64,000 bases of DNA, from positions 2,285,204 to 2,349,203 of the forward strand of contig CAXAMN010021695.1 in the NCBI GenBank assembly GCA_963970005.1, written 5' to 3'. Source of the DNA: Durusdinium trenchii (Eukaryota; Sar; Dinophyceae; Suessiales; Symbiodiniaceae). The notes beneath the pieces were generated by a model. The model did not search any database and was not told where the DNA came from. It saw only the letters and a list, made by a program, of their open reading frames with translations. Positions 1 to 12,000 of this stretch are shown here, piece by piece (the first letter of the stretch is position 1; every line of letters starts with the position of its first letter). Position numbers and translations under genes: made by a program.

Positions 1-67
<67 letters not shown>
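1..67. repeat. (GTA)n trinucleotide microsatellite
   Basis: An uninterrupted run of GTA triplets opens the window. It degenerates into GGA/GTA/GCA triplets by about 80. Nothing shows that it is transcribed or translated. Confidence 0.97.
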
Positions 68-342
68 GAGTAGTAGCAGCATCGAATCATATCAAACAAT
101 GTTAATCTGAGCATACGCATACAAACGTCACATCGCAAAGTACCAACAGGCGTGGCCAAACTCGTACCATCGTACCATGTTCTTTTTCCTGCCATGCTGC
201 TTCACTCTGTGTCAATGAGACGCGTGTTTGGGGGTAGGGCCCGGGGACCACACGCTGCAAATGGAAGTGTGTGTTTGTCAATGTGATTGTTCAACTAAGA
301 TTGGTGACACCTGTGGCACTGTTGAATTGTCACAGGTTTGAG

Positions 343-655
343 ATGCATGCGATTGCACCAGTGCCTGCTGCCTATGGCCTGCAGCCTAGGCCTCTCAGCA
401 TCTTGCGGTTGCCATGTCCGGCGATTCAAGGGTTCAACTTTGAGACGCTAGCAAAGCTGATGGCAATGCTTGTCGATGACAACAAGGGAGTGTTGAGTGC
501 CGACAACCTCTACTGGTTGCAGTCCGGTGCAGCGACTGCAACTGATGCGTGGCAGTGGGTCCTGTCCGACCATCGTCGACGTTGTACAGCCAAACCCCAA
601 ACAGCTGATTGCTCTCATTCACAAACAGTGGTCCACAGGGTGTCCAGTGGTTAGG
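343..655 (+). CDS. Gene A: small gene of unknown function, at least two exons
   Basis: Seen: an ATG at 343 lies 8 bases after an AG acceptor (334-335). The frame stays open through 489 and contains FNFETLAKLMAMLVDDN. It can be joined across a 43-nt GT-AG intron (490-532) to 533-655, which reads PTIVDVVQPNPKQLIALIHK and ends in phase 0 at AGG|GTAGTA. A further phase-0 exon at 1698-1766 would add VIVGLKWLGGNLNLSVLYS and a TGA, giving about 112 aa. Alternatively the frame from 343 simply continues without splicing to a TAG at 652-654. I prefer the spliced model because the second exon has protein-like composition in its own frame. No domain is recognised. It is the first member of a head-to-tail plus-strand row with genes B and C. 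Confidence 0.5.
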
Positions 656-1697
656 GTAGTAACAGTTTGAGATACTGACGGGGCGGCGCTTGCGAGAAAG
701 GGTGGAATTGCGTTCATTAACCCTTTTTAGGATTTTTAGGGCAGCGTCCAGAGTGCCTGAGAGTTGTCGCCTTTAATTTTTTTTCCGGCTTTGAGATGTT
801 TTGAGCTATTCCCTGCAACCAAGTCAATTGAATCATAATATATATATATATACACCCACCAAAGGCGAACTACATGAGTGTGTTGCACGAAGGTAAATAA
901 TCCTCCTCCAATGATATCAGAATGCAATCTGGCTGCGCCATGCCTAAGGTCGTCATCTTCTGCTGAGAGATGTGATGTGACGTTGCGGAGAGCCTGGGAG
1001 CCTGGAAGGTGAGAGTCAGTGGCTGTTTGGGAGACTGTTGAATGCGGTTTTCCCTGTTTTGGCGAGTGTGCTCGGTATTGGTATATTTTGGAATATTGGC
1101 TTTGATATCATCAGAACAGTGCGGCAGTAACTAATGAATAGTACAAGCGCCGATAAAAGTAAGAGCTGGTTGCTAAAGCTGGCATCTATGCATTGTCAAA
1201 TATACAAGTTTGATGTACTGAGACCTCATGCAAGTCAGTCTATAAATTGCTTGTGCAAAACATTATCATTTCTGAGGTCAGCCATCTTCGCTTGGTTTGT
1301 GCGTGGCCTGAGTAGGCAAGAGGTGCCCTTTTTGTTGCCAACAACCTGGTGGGCGGAAGGTGTTTGATCAGTCGATGGCTAGAAACTACCCAGATCAGGT
1401 CAATAGAAGCTTTCCATATTTCAGACATGCCTTTCTTTTCCCCACCGAGCTTGTTTGGAGTCATGTATTTGCAATTGGAAATTCACAATTCATGGCCTAT
1501 GAGCGAAGGTCATGGGTAAAATACAGTGTCGCATGCGCTGCAGCGGTAGTCTGCTGGTTGTCTTACGTTAGATCCTGATGTGACTCTTTGTGAAGCAAAA
1601 ACAAAGAGCGCTTGTGCCTGTTCAGGTCATCTCATCTCAGGTCTTGCATTGCCTGAGCTTTTAACACTTTCAGCCAGCTGAGCTTATCATTTTGCAG
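656..1697 (+). other. Probable gene A intron or A-B spacer
   Basis: This 1 kb stretch has T-rich and TATATA tracts (838-852) and no block with convincing codon composition. It ends in a pyrimidine-rich run and TTTTGCAG (1690-1697). That AG can serve either as the last acceptor of gene A or as the trans-splice acceptor of gene B. Confidence 0.4.
1675..1697 (+). promoter_or_regulatory. Candidate spliced-leader trans-splice acceptor for gene B
   Basis: A T-rich run ends in TTTTGCAG|GTC, 58 bases upstream of the gene B ATG. Dinoflagellate mRNAs receive a 22-nt spliced leader at such an AG (established knowledge). That this AG is the one used is inference, since the downstream sequence also reads as a phase-0 exon. 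Confidence 0.35.
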
Positions 1698-1755
1698 GTC
1701 ATCGTAGGTCTCAAGTGGCTAGGGGGCAACTTGAATCTTTCTGTGCTATATAGCA

Positions 1756-4212
1756 ATGGGGCGTGACCGTGACAAGAAAGAGAAAGAGAGTAGGGGTAGT
1801 AAGGACAAGAAGGGTGAAGACAAAAAGAGCAAGAAAAAGGACAAAAAGAAACGACGAAGTCGCTCAAGCTCATCATCCTCCAGTTCAGACGAAGCAGAGA
1901 CTATCCTTGCGAATGCAGTGGCTTCAGCTTTTGGGTTGACTCTAAACGTGTATTAGTTATGGCCAAGGGTCGAGTCAAGGGTCGTTTGGTTTTGGTAGGC
2001 AAGTGCCTGTCAAGTCAGGTGTTGAGGTCCCCCTTTCTTTCAACCGAACAAGTGGTGAGTCTGATGTGTTAGTGTGGACTCCTTGGTTTTGCAATCTGTC
2101 TGGGGCAATCGTCGTCGCCAAAGCTTAGGAAGCCAAAGGCGCTCATCCTGGGGTCGAAGGTGCAGAAAGTTGCGGATCTGAAGGTGTACCATGTGGCATC
2201 AGTTTTGGGTCGACAACACGCATCGCTGACTGAACAGTCATTGATGCTGCTGGGCGGTGAGTGGTTTCATATGAAGAAGCATGCCCTAAGCTCCCTGAAG
2301 CTTTCGGAGCAAGATCCCGAAACACTCAAGGTTCGTGTTACGCTAGCCTCAGATTTGGCCATTGCAGAGAAGAGATGGAGGGATCGACTTCTTGCCATCC
2401 TAGAGAAAGGCATGGTTCCCAAATTGGGTTTGAACGATGGTAAAATGCTTCTGCTTTCATTTCATAGAATTTCCATGAATTTCCTTCAAAATGTGTTGCG
2501 CACTGCATGGCAACTGTTCCAACCTGCAGTGGCCGGGATGAATGACATGAGCGTCATCGGGCAGCACAATTCCATCACCTCGATTCGAAGGCTTGGCAAA
2601 TGGTGGATGTACAGCAGTCAAACACATCTTTACACTTCCTCATTTCCTCATTTGCATGTGCTCTTGTTTGCTGATGCTATATAAAAGCTTAGCTGTGCCA
2701 GTCTTTGTGGTTGTTGCTAGACAATGCACCCCTGTATATACTATATACATATATTTTTATACAGTATAAATATATGGATACCACTATCTCATCTAACGAG
2801 AGTCTGAGTAGGCCTTGGCCTACTGATGCTAATAACTATATAACCACTACGACGACTACTTCTACTACAGGAAGTCTGTTGTGTGCTCTTGAGGGCTGTG
2901 GCAAGCGAGATTGAGCAGCGCATGAACGACCCTGAGACCAAGCTCCAGTGGACAGTGGAGCTGAAGCAAATGGTTACGGACTTCAAGAAGGAAGCCAAGA
3001 AGGACTTGGACAAGGAACCCTCCGGTCGCAGTCGCTCGTCTACTCGGGCACCTTCTTCGAGTGGAAAGCAGAAGAAGTCTTCTGGTGATGAGTCAGACGG
3101 CAGCAAGACGTCCAAGGCAAGAGATTCAGGACGCATGAAAGTCTTCAAGCCCAGCAAGCACGACAAGGTGAGGGGTTGCAAGGCGAATAGAATTGCAAGG
3201 TGAATTCTTGTTCAAACGTAGGCTAGGGCTCTATGCTCATGACCTGGCATGACCAGCGTCCCTGATAGGAGAAGGATGACAAGGACTGTGAGTCTGACAG
3301 GTTTGCAAAACGGCCCCGTCATTTGGACCATTTTGAGCCAGCCCCGTCTGTGGCCAACAGCATGAGTGCGGAGTCTGTGGCTGCTGCTAGCGAGGAGGAG
3401 ATCTTCAAGTTTTTCCGGCCAGACATTATGAGACTCATTCCACGTCTCAATGACATGTCGTTGTTCATCAAGGTCCTGGTTGCAGATGGCATTGAACCTG
3501 GTTGTTTGGTTTAGTAAAGCTTGTTGGTGTGCTGTGTTCGTTGAAGCGGTTTCGGATGCGTTTGGCCTGGGGCATGTAGCCCTGCCAGCTTAATTCACCC
3601 AGGACAACGTCAAATGCTTTTTGGAGGCCATTGAATCTGGGTGGACGCCTGTCCAGGAAAGCTGCGGGGCACCTGCTCGTGAAGTCTTGGGATGCATCTC
3701 ATGGAGGGGCCGTCGTGACGCTCAAGAGTTTGTCAAGTATGTGCGCCAGAACATTGCCACATGGTCAATTAGTATTGAACATGTTTTCTTTGGAGTGATG
3801 ATGTTTGATCTCAATCAGAGCCTTAAAACCTGGGTGTTCTTTTTAATGTGTATGGTCTAGTTCCTGCCTTTCCTCTTCTTTCTCTGTTCCTGCATTCATC
3901 CAGGCTGACTTCAAGTCCAAAATGGAGACAGGTCACAGGAGTTCTTCTCCAACTGACCTGTCGCGCAGCTTCGACAGTGAGGCGACAGTGAAGCTGGGTG
4001 AGCAGGAGGCATATCTCCGCCGCGTGGCAGAACGGCGAGAGCGGCGCAATGCAAGTCCAGCTGATAATGATGCTCCAGGGGAGTCTGAGGTTGTAGAGGA
4101 CGATCCAGCGGCATCTGAGACAGGGGGTCGGCTTCCCAATGATGCCGTTGGGACTCATCTTTTGGGCAGGATGGAGCGAGTGCCACAATCCCCCTCCTCT
4201 GGATCTGACTGA
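1756..4212 (+). CDS. Gene B: Lys/Ser-rich multi-exon protein of unknown function
   Basis: Exons: 1756-1934, 2129-2414, 2871-3167, 3269 to 3472-3508, 3603 to about 3740, and 3904-4212 (TGA). The first three junctions close in phase: GG|GTTGAC at 1934 joins G at 2129, and ATG|GTTCCC at 2414 joins phase-0 GAA at 2871. The donors of exons 4 and 5 each have several phase-0 options. Predicted length is about 480 aa. The N-terminus is very basic, followed by RRSRSSSSSSSSDE. The middle has helical charged segments such as DFKKEAKKDLDKEPSGRSRS. The last exon carries EAYLRRVAERRERR and an acidic Ser-rich tail. There is no signal peptide or membrane segment. The composition resembles nuclear or RNA-associated low-complexity proteins, but I recognise no domain and assign no function. 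An in-frame TGA upstream of 1756 supports this start. Confidence 0.72.
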
Positions 4213-4573
4213 GTGAAGTTTTGGAATGTGTCGCTAGGTTGGTCAGGGGTCATGTCTCCAGCGGTTTGGTGTATTCATGTAATGTGTTGTTTATCGCAAC
4301 TAACTACTAACTATACAAGACATATATTGATAGTTTAGACCCCGGCAAAGAGCCTCAAGGGAGACAGTGACACACCTGGCCTTAATCAATCAACTGGCAG
4401 TGGACTTCTCACTCCAAATGCGCAGTTTCCAGAGTGCCAAAAGGATCGATGACATAGGCTTACAGGCTATAAGGCTATAACTCTAGTTACTTACAGGAGT
4501 TTTGATACTTGTTTGGGCCACAAACACCAAAATCCCACCAGATCTGGAGGCCAAGTGGCACACATTCAGGGCA

Positions 4574-4716
4574 AGCAACGTACTCACGACAGGCAACGGA
4601 CTCACGACAGGCAACGTACTCACGACATGCAACGTACTCACGACATGCAACGTACTCACGACAGGCAACGTACTCACGACAGGCAACGTACTCACGACAG
4701 GCAACGTACTCAGGAC
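4574..4716 (+). repeat. 18-bp minisatellite, cluster 1
   Basis: About eight copies of an 18-bp unit of the form GGCAACGTACTCACGACA, with single-base variants. The unit is a multiple of three, so all frames stay open on both strands and produce spurious repetitive ORFs. Confidence 0.93.
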
Positions 4717-4984
4717 ACACAACGTGTTTTCATGAAAAACTGAAAGAAATGCTACAGCTGAAAAACGAGAAAAGAATGGTCCATGGAAAAGAATGCGAAA
4801 GGTTGCAAGAGTAAAGCTACCACCTGAGACATTGTGTGTAAGTCGAACGATCTTTTCAAAGCGTTCTTTTTACAAATCTTAAAGCTCATGGTACCAGTCC
4901 CAGGCAACACCTTATTTGCCCTACCCAGATGCAAGCGCCGCTCACTGATAGACGTAAAACGATAGAGATCCTGCGTACATAGGT

Positions 4985-5085
4985 TGCCAACATTGCTCAC
5001 GGCAGGGACCGTACTCACAGTAGGCAGCGGTCTCACGGCAGGCATCGTTCTCACAGCAGGCAGCGTTCTCACGGCAGGCATGCGA
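4985..5085 (+). repeat. 18-bp minisatellite, diverged cluster 2
   Basis: Five to six copies of GGCAGCGTTCTCACGGCA-like 18-mers. It is clearly the same family and orientation as the 4574-4716 cluster but more diverged, and lies about 270 bp downstream of it. Confidence 0.85.
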
Positions 5086-5179
5086 CTGAGTGATCGGTTG
5101 GTTGCTCGTGCAGGCCATGATCGCCAAAACAAGAGAGTGTGTGTGTGTGTACTTGTGGCAAATTTTTGGTCCAAAGTCT

Positions 5180-5209
5180 TGGTGCTTGTTGCCTATTTTT
5201 TGTTTGCAG
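5180..5209 (+). promoter_or_regulatory. Candidate spliced-leader acceptor before the 5254 ORF
   Basis: The tract GCCTATTTTTTGTTTGCAG has its AG at 5208-5209, 44 bases before ATG 5254. It is the best pyrimidine tract plus AG near any start in the window. Use as a trans-splice site is inference from dinoflagellate biology. Confidence 0.5.
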
Positions 5210-5253
5210 GGGCTTCCCAAATAGTTTTTAGACGTGTAGATATCTCATTGACG

Positions 5254-5652
5254 ATGCCGAAGCGTGCAGCGGCTGATGTTGCGCAGTTGTCCAAGTTGAA
5301 ACGAGCGAAGACAGTCACGACATTGGCAACTGGAGCTTCGACCAATGACTCGGCTGATGCAGTGCTATTGGTGCCGGACGATGAAGCAGTGAGTGTGCAC
5401 GGTACTGTCGATGAGGGGTCAGTGTCCGGTGCAAGCCTCCGAACAACTACTGTGATCTCAATCAACACCGGTTTGTTTGAATTTCCGACACGGAAGATTG
5501 AAATTCCAGCTTTCAAATACAGCACTCGTCATTCTCCCGCTGAATTAGAGCAGCTGCTGCCGGATTACTACTGGCAAACAGACAGCCAACATGATGTGCT
5601 TTGTAGATGCGAGTGCTGCCAGCTGGTGTGGGAGTTGGATGATTTGAATTGA
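5254..5652 (+). CDS. Small ORF, separate gene or first exon of gene C
   Basis: An ATG-to-TGA frame of 132 aa starting MPKRAAADVAQLSKLKRAKT, with a basic N-terminus that could be a nuclear signal. The middle is acidic, and the C-terminus has a small cysteine cluster, LCRCECCQLVW. A donor-like CTG|GTGTGG after 5625 would allow it to be spliced on to gene C, but the phase at the next candidate exon (6014) does not match a simple GT junction. It therefore may be an independent short gene. No family recognised. Confidence 0.55.
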   Translation: MPKRAAADVAQLSKLKRAKTVTTLATGASTNDSADAVLLVPDDEAVSVHGTVDEGSVSGASLRTTTVISINTGLFEFPTRKIEIPAFKYSTRHSPAELEQLLPDYYWQTDSQHDVLCRCECCQLVWELDDLN

Positions 5653-5995
5653 ACTCTCACAAATGTGTTTGTAAAGGTGCCTCTGGATTTAATTAGATGA
5701 GCCTCTCCTGTGGGTGGGAGGTCTTTGTTGCGGCAACTAATTTAAAGTGTGTACAGCTTCCGTAAATTCATAATTATGTATGATCTGGCCTATAAGGTTC
5801 CAAACAGTGCCCACATCCGCTGAGTGCTTGTCAGACTGAGAGTCTATTGCGTGGAATGAGGCTTGAGTCTAGTAACTATAGTATGACCCTGCTGACAAGC
5901 ATCTTCCTTTGCTGCATATTATGTTGAAGGCTTGAGTTTCTTGCCCTGATCTTGGCTCCAATCCAAGAACCTGCCACTTTGGGGTGTGGTGGCGG

Positions 5996-6011
5996 GACGG
6001 GTTTTCTCCAG
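5996..6011 (+). promoter_or_regulatory. Candidate spliced-leader acceptor of gene C
   Basis: CGGGTTTTCTCCAG ends with AG at 6010-6011, two bases before ATG 6014. A leader joined here would give a very short 5' UTR. Confidence 0.4.
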
Positions 6012-6013
6012 TC

Positions 6014-9000
6014 ATGGAGGAACTAAGCAACAGTATGGCAGCGATGTCTGCTCAGGCTAGCCAACCTTTGGTGGTTCCACTTGTTCAATACGTGTGCTAT
6101 TGTGATGCCGTTCTTTGCGTCGACTGTTTACCCATGGTCGCATGACTCTTGGATGTCTCTCACATGTGCCAGGAGGCATTTGATGAGAAGCTTACACAGA
6201 TGCTGCGTGATGTGCCTGAGCTCATGACCGACGAGCCGATTGCCGAGATCAAGTGGTATGATGCAGTGAATGATGTGCGCAATACGATAGCTTCTAGGTG
6301 GCTTGACATCATCCGACTCAGGTCTCTTGTGCCTTCTTCTCACTTTCAGGAGTTAGTGGACAGAATGAGGCAGAAGATCGAGACTGTCGTGGAGATCCAT
6401 GGGCAAGAACTTCCTTTCTGCTTGGAGCCTGACTTGGAGTTGGACAAGGTCTCTGATAAGGATACTCCAAACGATCCAAGTGCCGCGACAACAAGTGAGC
6501 CACGGAATTCCAGCAGCAGCTCTACTGCTACGGAGCAAGTGAAGATGCTGCCACACACCTTCAAGTTCTTCCAGGTTAGTGCTGAGTGTGTGTGGTCTGT
6601 TGTTCAGGCATGGTGTTTGCAAAACCCCTGCATCGACACCCCAAGTTCTGTTTCATTGACTGACCTGCCTTGTGCCTTTCAGAAAGCAGTGTTCTAGAAA
6701 GGTAGGGGAAAAGCTAGTGTGTGCAGTGAGATGTAGAGTTCGTGATTGCCCTATAGGTTGACCAGGTTCAAGCTGTGGACGGGTATCGCAACTTCTTTTC
6801 ATTTGCTGAATGGTGGCAGTTCAAGACAAAGTACACCCAATGGTTTACCAAATCCTACTCAACGACCTGCCTGAGTCTATCAGCATGGCTCGATGTCTCG
6901 CCTGGCCATGTGCCTTTGGTATGGCAATTGACGAACATTTGTTTGTGTGTTTGCACATGAGGTAAAAGGTGAATACCATTTCAAAGGGATGAGGTTTGTT
7001 TTGAAAAGCAAGGTGATGAGACGAACTGGATACAAGGGCCTAAAGAGATTAGCCTACTGTCTTCCAATTGACGGAGCATCTGCCATGGGTATTTTGCTTA
7101 CGGTTGGATGTATTCTGCCTTCGAATTCGCTTGGAGCAGAAGCAGTGACAGCTTGCAGAATTCTTTTGGCAGCACTGGAGAGGCATGCCAAGGTCCGCAA
7201 GATCCAGGTACCCCTTGCTGATGGTGGCAAATTGTCACTTGAAGCCAATGACGACAATGAGTTCCTCCTGTCTGACCTGAAGTCACTGCACAAAAAACTC
7301 GGCCTGAACTATGCCAGGCACAAGTGTGCAATTGAAGTAGGGGGGTTCCGGGGTTCCAAATTCGGAGCGTCAGTAGTCAAACAAGCAACAACTCCACTTT
7401 CAGAGACATGATCAAGCAATGTCTTTTGAACACATTCTGCGCAGGTTTGCAGCGAAGCTGCCTCATGCTGAGCGGGTCATTGCAGTGCCTGCAAGTCATA
7501 TCGTTATGGCCTTGCTGCGGTTGAGGACTTCTGGCTCAAATGAGTGCATCAATGGGGCTTTTCACCTGCTCACAAAGAGTGTCTGTCACAGCTTTGCACA
7601 GACAGCAGAGCGCTCAATAGAACAGAAGCTCCTTTCTGAGTGTCCAGATCCATGCGTTTTGGCCCGGGTTCATCCATTTATGAAGAGGGCGACAACCAGG
7701 GGAAACAAGAGCCTTCAAATGAGCTTGGTTTCCAGGTGGGTGTCTCGTGGCGGAGGATACGTGTCTTTGAAGGACACCAACCTCGAGAAATTGAACATCG
7801 TGGGTAAGCGCTCGACACTAGCAAGTCGCACAGCCGCAGAGTACACAGCAAGGATTTTGGTGAAATCCGCGGAGTGCATGGAGGAGTCGGTGGAGAAATC
7901 CAAAGTTGTGAACTTCTGCTTTGACGCTGCAAGGGTGGCCGAAGAACAGGTATCTTTGTTTATGCAACTAAGAACCTGGTATCATTGTGATTTGCGTGTC
8001 TCCTATTAAAGTCTACGACCTCCTTTTCGAGCTATTGACACTGAAGCCACCATTTCTCTGGAAAACTTATGTGCTTTTGTTTTGAGGGTCAAAAGCTAAG
8101 TGTATGAATCCTGCAGTTTCAGGTACTGAGTGTGATCTTCAGGGCGTGTGGCAAGCAGTTTGCTGGTGCAACTCAGCTTCTACCATCGGGCTTGGGTGTG
8201 GACGAGTCTGCCTGTGCTATGGAGAGGTTTGCTGAGGCAGCCAAAGTCCAAATGGGACAGACTGCAGGCCCTGTGAAGTTGCCTTGCAAGAGCTTTGACT
8301 GGCGTGAATTCCGCTTGCCAACCAAACAGTTGCTCATGGCTGTGGCGAACGCTTTGCAAGTATCGTTGCACAATGGGTTTTCCTTCAAAAGTTGCAGGCC
8401 TCGAACCCTACTAGTGCCACGTAGCCACGAGGCAGACAGGTTTGCTCTGCTGGACACAGAGAAGCAAGCGCTGGGGCTGGGCAAGTGGCCCGCAGATGCC
8501 AAGCTTTCCTTTGTGTACCACTATGGTACGCAAAGGCGGTGGCTGGACTTTATGCCCCATGATGACCAGCCATACAAACTCATTTTCAGCGCAGATGAGG
8601 GAACTGAGGACAGGGGGACACACATGCAGCAGCGTCAACAGTCACCAGCCATCACCTTCTTAGCTCCAAATTTCTGGAGTGAGTCTAGAGTCTAGACTAG
8701 AGGGCAGCAATTTGCAGTAAGGTTTGAACTACAAGAGTGTGTCAGTGATGTTTTCGCTTGGGTGTGCCCTGCCCCTGAGGGGTTCATTGGATATTTGCAC
8801 TTGGCACACTGTGGGATATGGTGCAACTTCTGGCCAGATATGCTCCATAAACTGGCCAGGAAGGCGTCCACGTCGCTGGTTTCCAGTGGAGCGGATGATG
8901 TTGTGAAGAAGCTGAGACGGGTGTTCCAGCTGAGCAGAGGTCCATGGAGTACATCGAAATTCGGAAAGGAGTTGGAGGTTGCCCGTATGCAAATCCTCCG

Positions 9001-12000
9001 AAGTTTGAAGGAAGGCACCATGGACCACCTGGAGTTGCTCGCGACCAGCAATGTGACCCCTCAAGCTTCGGCCCTTCTGAGTTGATCAGATTGCTTGAGA
9101 AGAAGTCAGGACCGTGGATGAGCAAGGTGTTTAGTATTTTAATGTTTTCTTTTGAAATGTTGCCAGCCGCCCGCAATAAATGGCCCAGAGTTTGGTGGGT
9201 TTACAATCCTTTGAGGAAGCCTGCACGTCCGCTCAGACGACCACAATGATTCGCGATGGTTTTCTTTCTTTGACCACTCGGTGAGCTGGGACAAAGTCTG
9301 GCATGTTGAGGCGCTGGTCCACGAGTTCCTTTGGTTCTCACAAGGCAAGTCCCCGTGGCATCTGAAGCACCAGGAAAAGAAGAAGGAGGAGGATGACCAG
9401 GCGGCGTCAGACTTCAGTAGTCGCAAGCAAGCCTTCAACGCCACATGGCTGAAAGGGAGCATTGCTGAAGTAGTCTTCAAGTAGAACATGAGGTGTAGTT
9501 CTTAGGAAGAGCTGGTAACTAGAGACAAATTAATGACAGCTAGACATCTACTATTCTATATGTTTTATATAGAATATATATATATATACACATGGAGAGC
9601 AAGGTGGCCCAATTGTTTTGTAGCTAAGGGTACTAAGGCTACAGTGCAACTCTTACTTGTCTACTTGTCCTTTGGAGGCCCCTTGTTGGAATTGGAAACA
9701 GGAACGTCTTTCGATGGATGCCGACCTTTGCTCCTGACTCAAGAACTGTCTGTTGAAGAATGGAGGTGTGCACATGCTGCCTGTGCAGTGCAAACAGGGG
9801 ACAAAAAACACGGTGTGGGAACGTGATGCTTTGGTTTGACATTGGGTGAGTGTTGAATTGTTGACCTAGGTGCTGGTTGATGACACGTGTCAGGATCTAA
9901 TGAGAAGCATCATCCTTTGCTTTCGACACATGAGAGGCTTTGCGAGTCAGTATGACGCTCTTCTGCAAGAAACGAGAATGATACATCAACCAACTTTCCC
10001 ATGACAAGTGTCCTTGGACTAAGTATCCCACCTTTAATTCTTGGGCTCCCTTGATCACAAATCTACAAAATGCTGGCGTGCAAACATCAGCTCGACCATC
10101 CTTGCAAACACTCACAAACCTAACCTGCAACCGTTTTGCACCCTCACTGACAACTTACTGTCAGTCAACCTTGTGAATCATGGGGACTCTACGTGGGGGA
10201 CTTGGTATGCCATGCGTCTCTTTCCTAACAAAGTGTTAAACATCTCAGCCCAACATGCGTTGTGGTGTCAATCAATACATACCATGCTAAAGAGTGCAAA
10301 ACAAAGTGTCCTTTAAACCAAGTGTCGTTGTGGCACGCTACTGTCATCTTGAATTAAGTATTGAATGTATCATTGTTCCTTTTTATTATACTTCTGGACG
10401 GCGCCAATGATTCCAGTTAAAACATGTTTTACAAGTGCTCCTGAGTGGATGAATGTCTGTCTAAGTACAGTGAGTCTTCATGGGGCTTGCTGTGCATCTT
10501 GGTCAGGACAAGGACATTCAGCGGGATGCGACAGGCAGTGTGAAGCATGCCATCAGCCTTGCGTCAGGCAAAAGAGTGCGAAAGCTGATCCAGACTCGAT
10601 CTTAATTGCCTTACTTATTATCCGTTACCTTGCTTGTGGCGAATGACAGGTTCGAGCACGCTTTTAGTGTTGCTTTCTGAGGAAGACCATTTTGGAATGC
10701 GTGGAGCAAACAGCGTTGGAATACATCAACGCTGTTGGGGATGGGCCAGAGAATCAGGAAGTCATGACCTTCCATGCCAACCTTCTTCTCTTCCAGATCT
10801 CAGCTCTAAGTGAGGTCCAGTCCTACCACCGTGCGTTCCCTTGGCGTTTGGTGGAATGCTTGGATCCAGCATCCTGGGCAACTGTACTTCCTGCAATGAA
10901 GGATCTCTGGTACTTCGTCATTAACATGGCCGATTGCTTGAAACCAAATGACAAGCTCTACTGGATAGTCCAGGTGACTCGCTTCCAGCCCTTCAGAGAT
11001 GTCATGATCGCTGGCGAGTTGCTTGACCCAGTGCTTCTTATGCTCATTTCCCCTGGATGTTACACTGCCAAGTGTCAGTATAGGGAGGTAGTTGTTTGTC
11101 ATTAGCTGGTTCATCCCTCCTCCTTTTGCAGCACTATATAGTTTGTTTGAGGTTCATAGACTTTGACGTGCAGCGGATGGGTTCGCCTGCCAGCCGCCCC
11201 TTGCAAGAGAACATCCTTGCAATCTGCGGGCTTCAAGAGGCTGGTGCGCCCACTAGCCTTTTGAGCTCGTTGCCTTCAGAGCTTGCTTTCAACAAGCTAA
11301 GAGATGCAGCCAAAAGGCACAGCAAACAAGAGAGGTGTCAGCCCGCAGCGCTGCACTCTGTGGCTTGGAAAGCCAGTGTGAGCCATGTGTGCGGATGTGA
11401 ATCCCTCGAGCTCACAGAGGAGGACTGGGCCGTCCCCATGAAAGCGTCCCAGATCAAGGTGTCGGTGCATTCCAATATGAGATCGTCTTGCTCTGACATG
11501 GGGATTTCAGTGGAAGGCCTCACGAGGCACAAGCAGGCCAACCAGTACACCAAACCTCATATTTGGACTGCTCGCTTGGAATACCTGGAGGTGCTGTCAA
11601 ACGCCTTCAAAGCCGCAGAGGGCACGATTGAGGACAAGCGAGTGGCAGTGACAAAGATGCACCAACTTTCGTGGCTGTGCAAAGTCTTGCCTTGCATGTG
11701 GTTCCTCAAGCCCAAGACAGAGGAAGCGGACATTCCTCACGAGTCGTTGATCATTGTCAAAGCTGGACCATTCACCGCCCGATGTGTGAAGCTCTCTACA
11801 CTTGGCGACAACTGGTACCGGCTTCAAAGCAGCGATCCTTTGCATGAAGTGATTGTGACTGACCTCGACCAGGTGACATTGGCTCAGGCCACGCCTGACA
11901 TCCATGCAGGAGCTCTGGCGTGGGCCAAGACAGGTCCATGGCTCTCGATTGTGGACTTCGTTTGTGACCATGGCATTGAGAATGTTGGAGCTCAACTGCT

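Larger units (their letters stand above)
4213..5209 (+). other. Intergenic region between gene B and the 5254 ORF
   Basis: It contains no convincing exon. It holds two clusters of an 18-bp minisatellite (separate entries) and ends in the pyrimidine tract before the 5254 ORF. Confidence 0.5.

Noticed and set aside
4483-4814. Long ORFs on both strands through the 18-bp repeats
   Set aside because: The period is divisible by three, so open frames arise from the repeat itself.
9081-9126. Open stretch ELIRLLEKKSGPWMSK suggesting a frameshift in gene C
   Set aside because: Using the donor CTGA|GTTGAT at 9080 closes the phase with the exon at 9216, so no frameshift is needed. This segment is then intronic.
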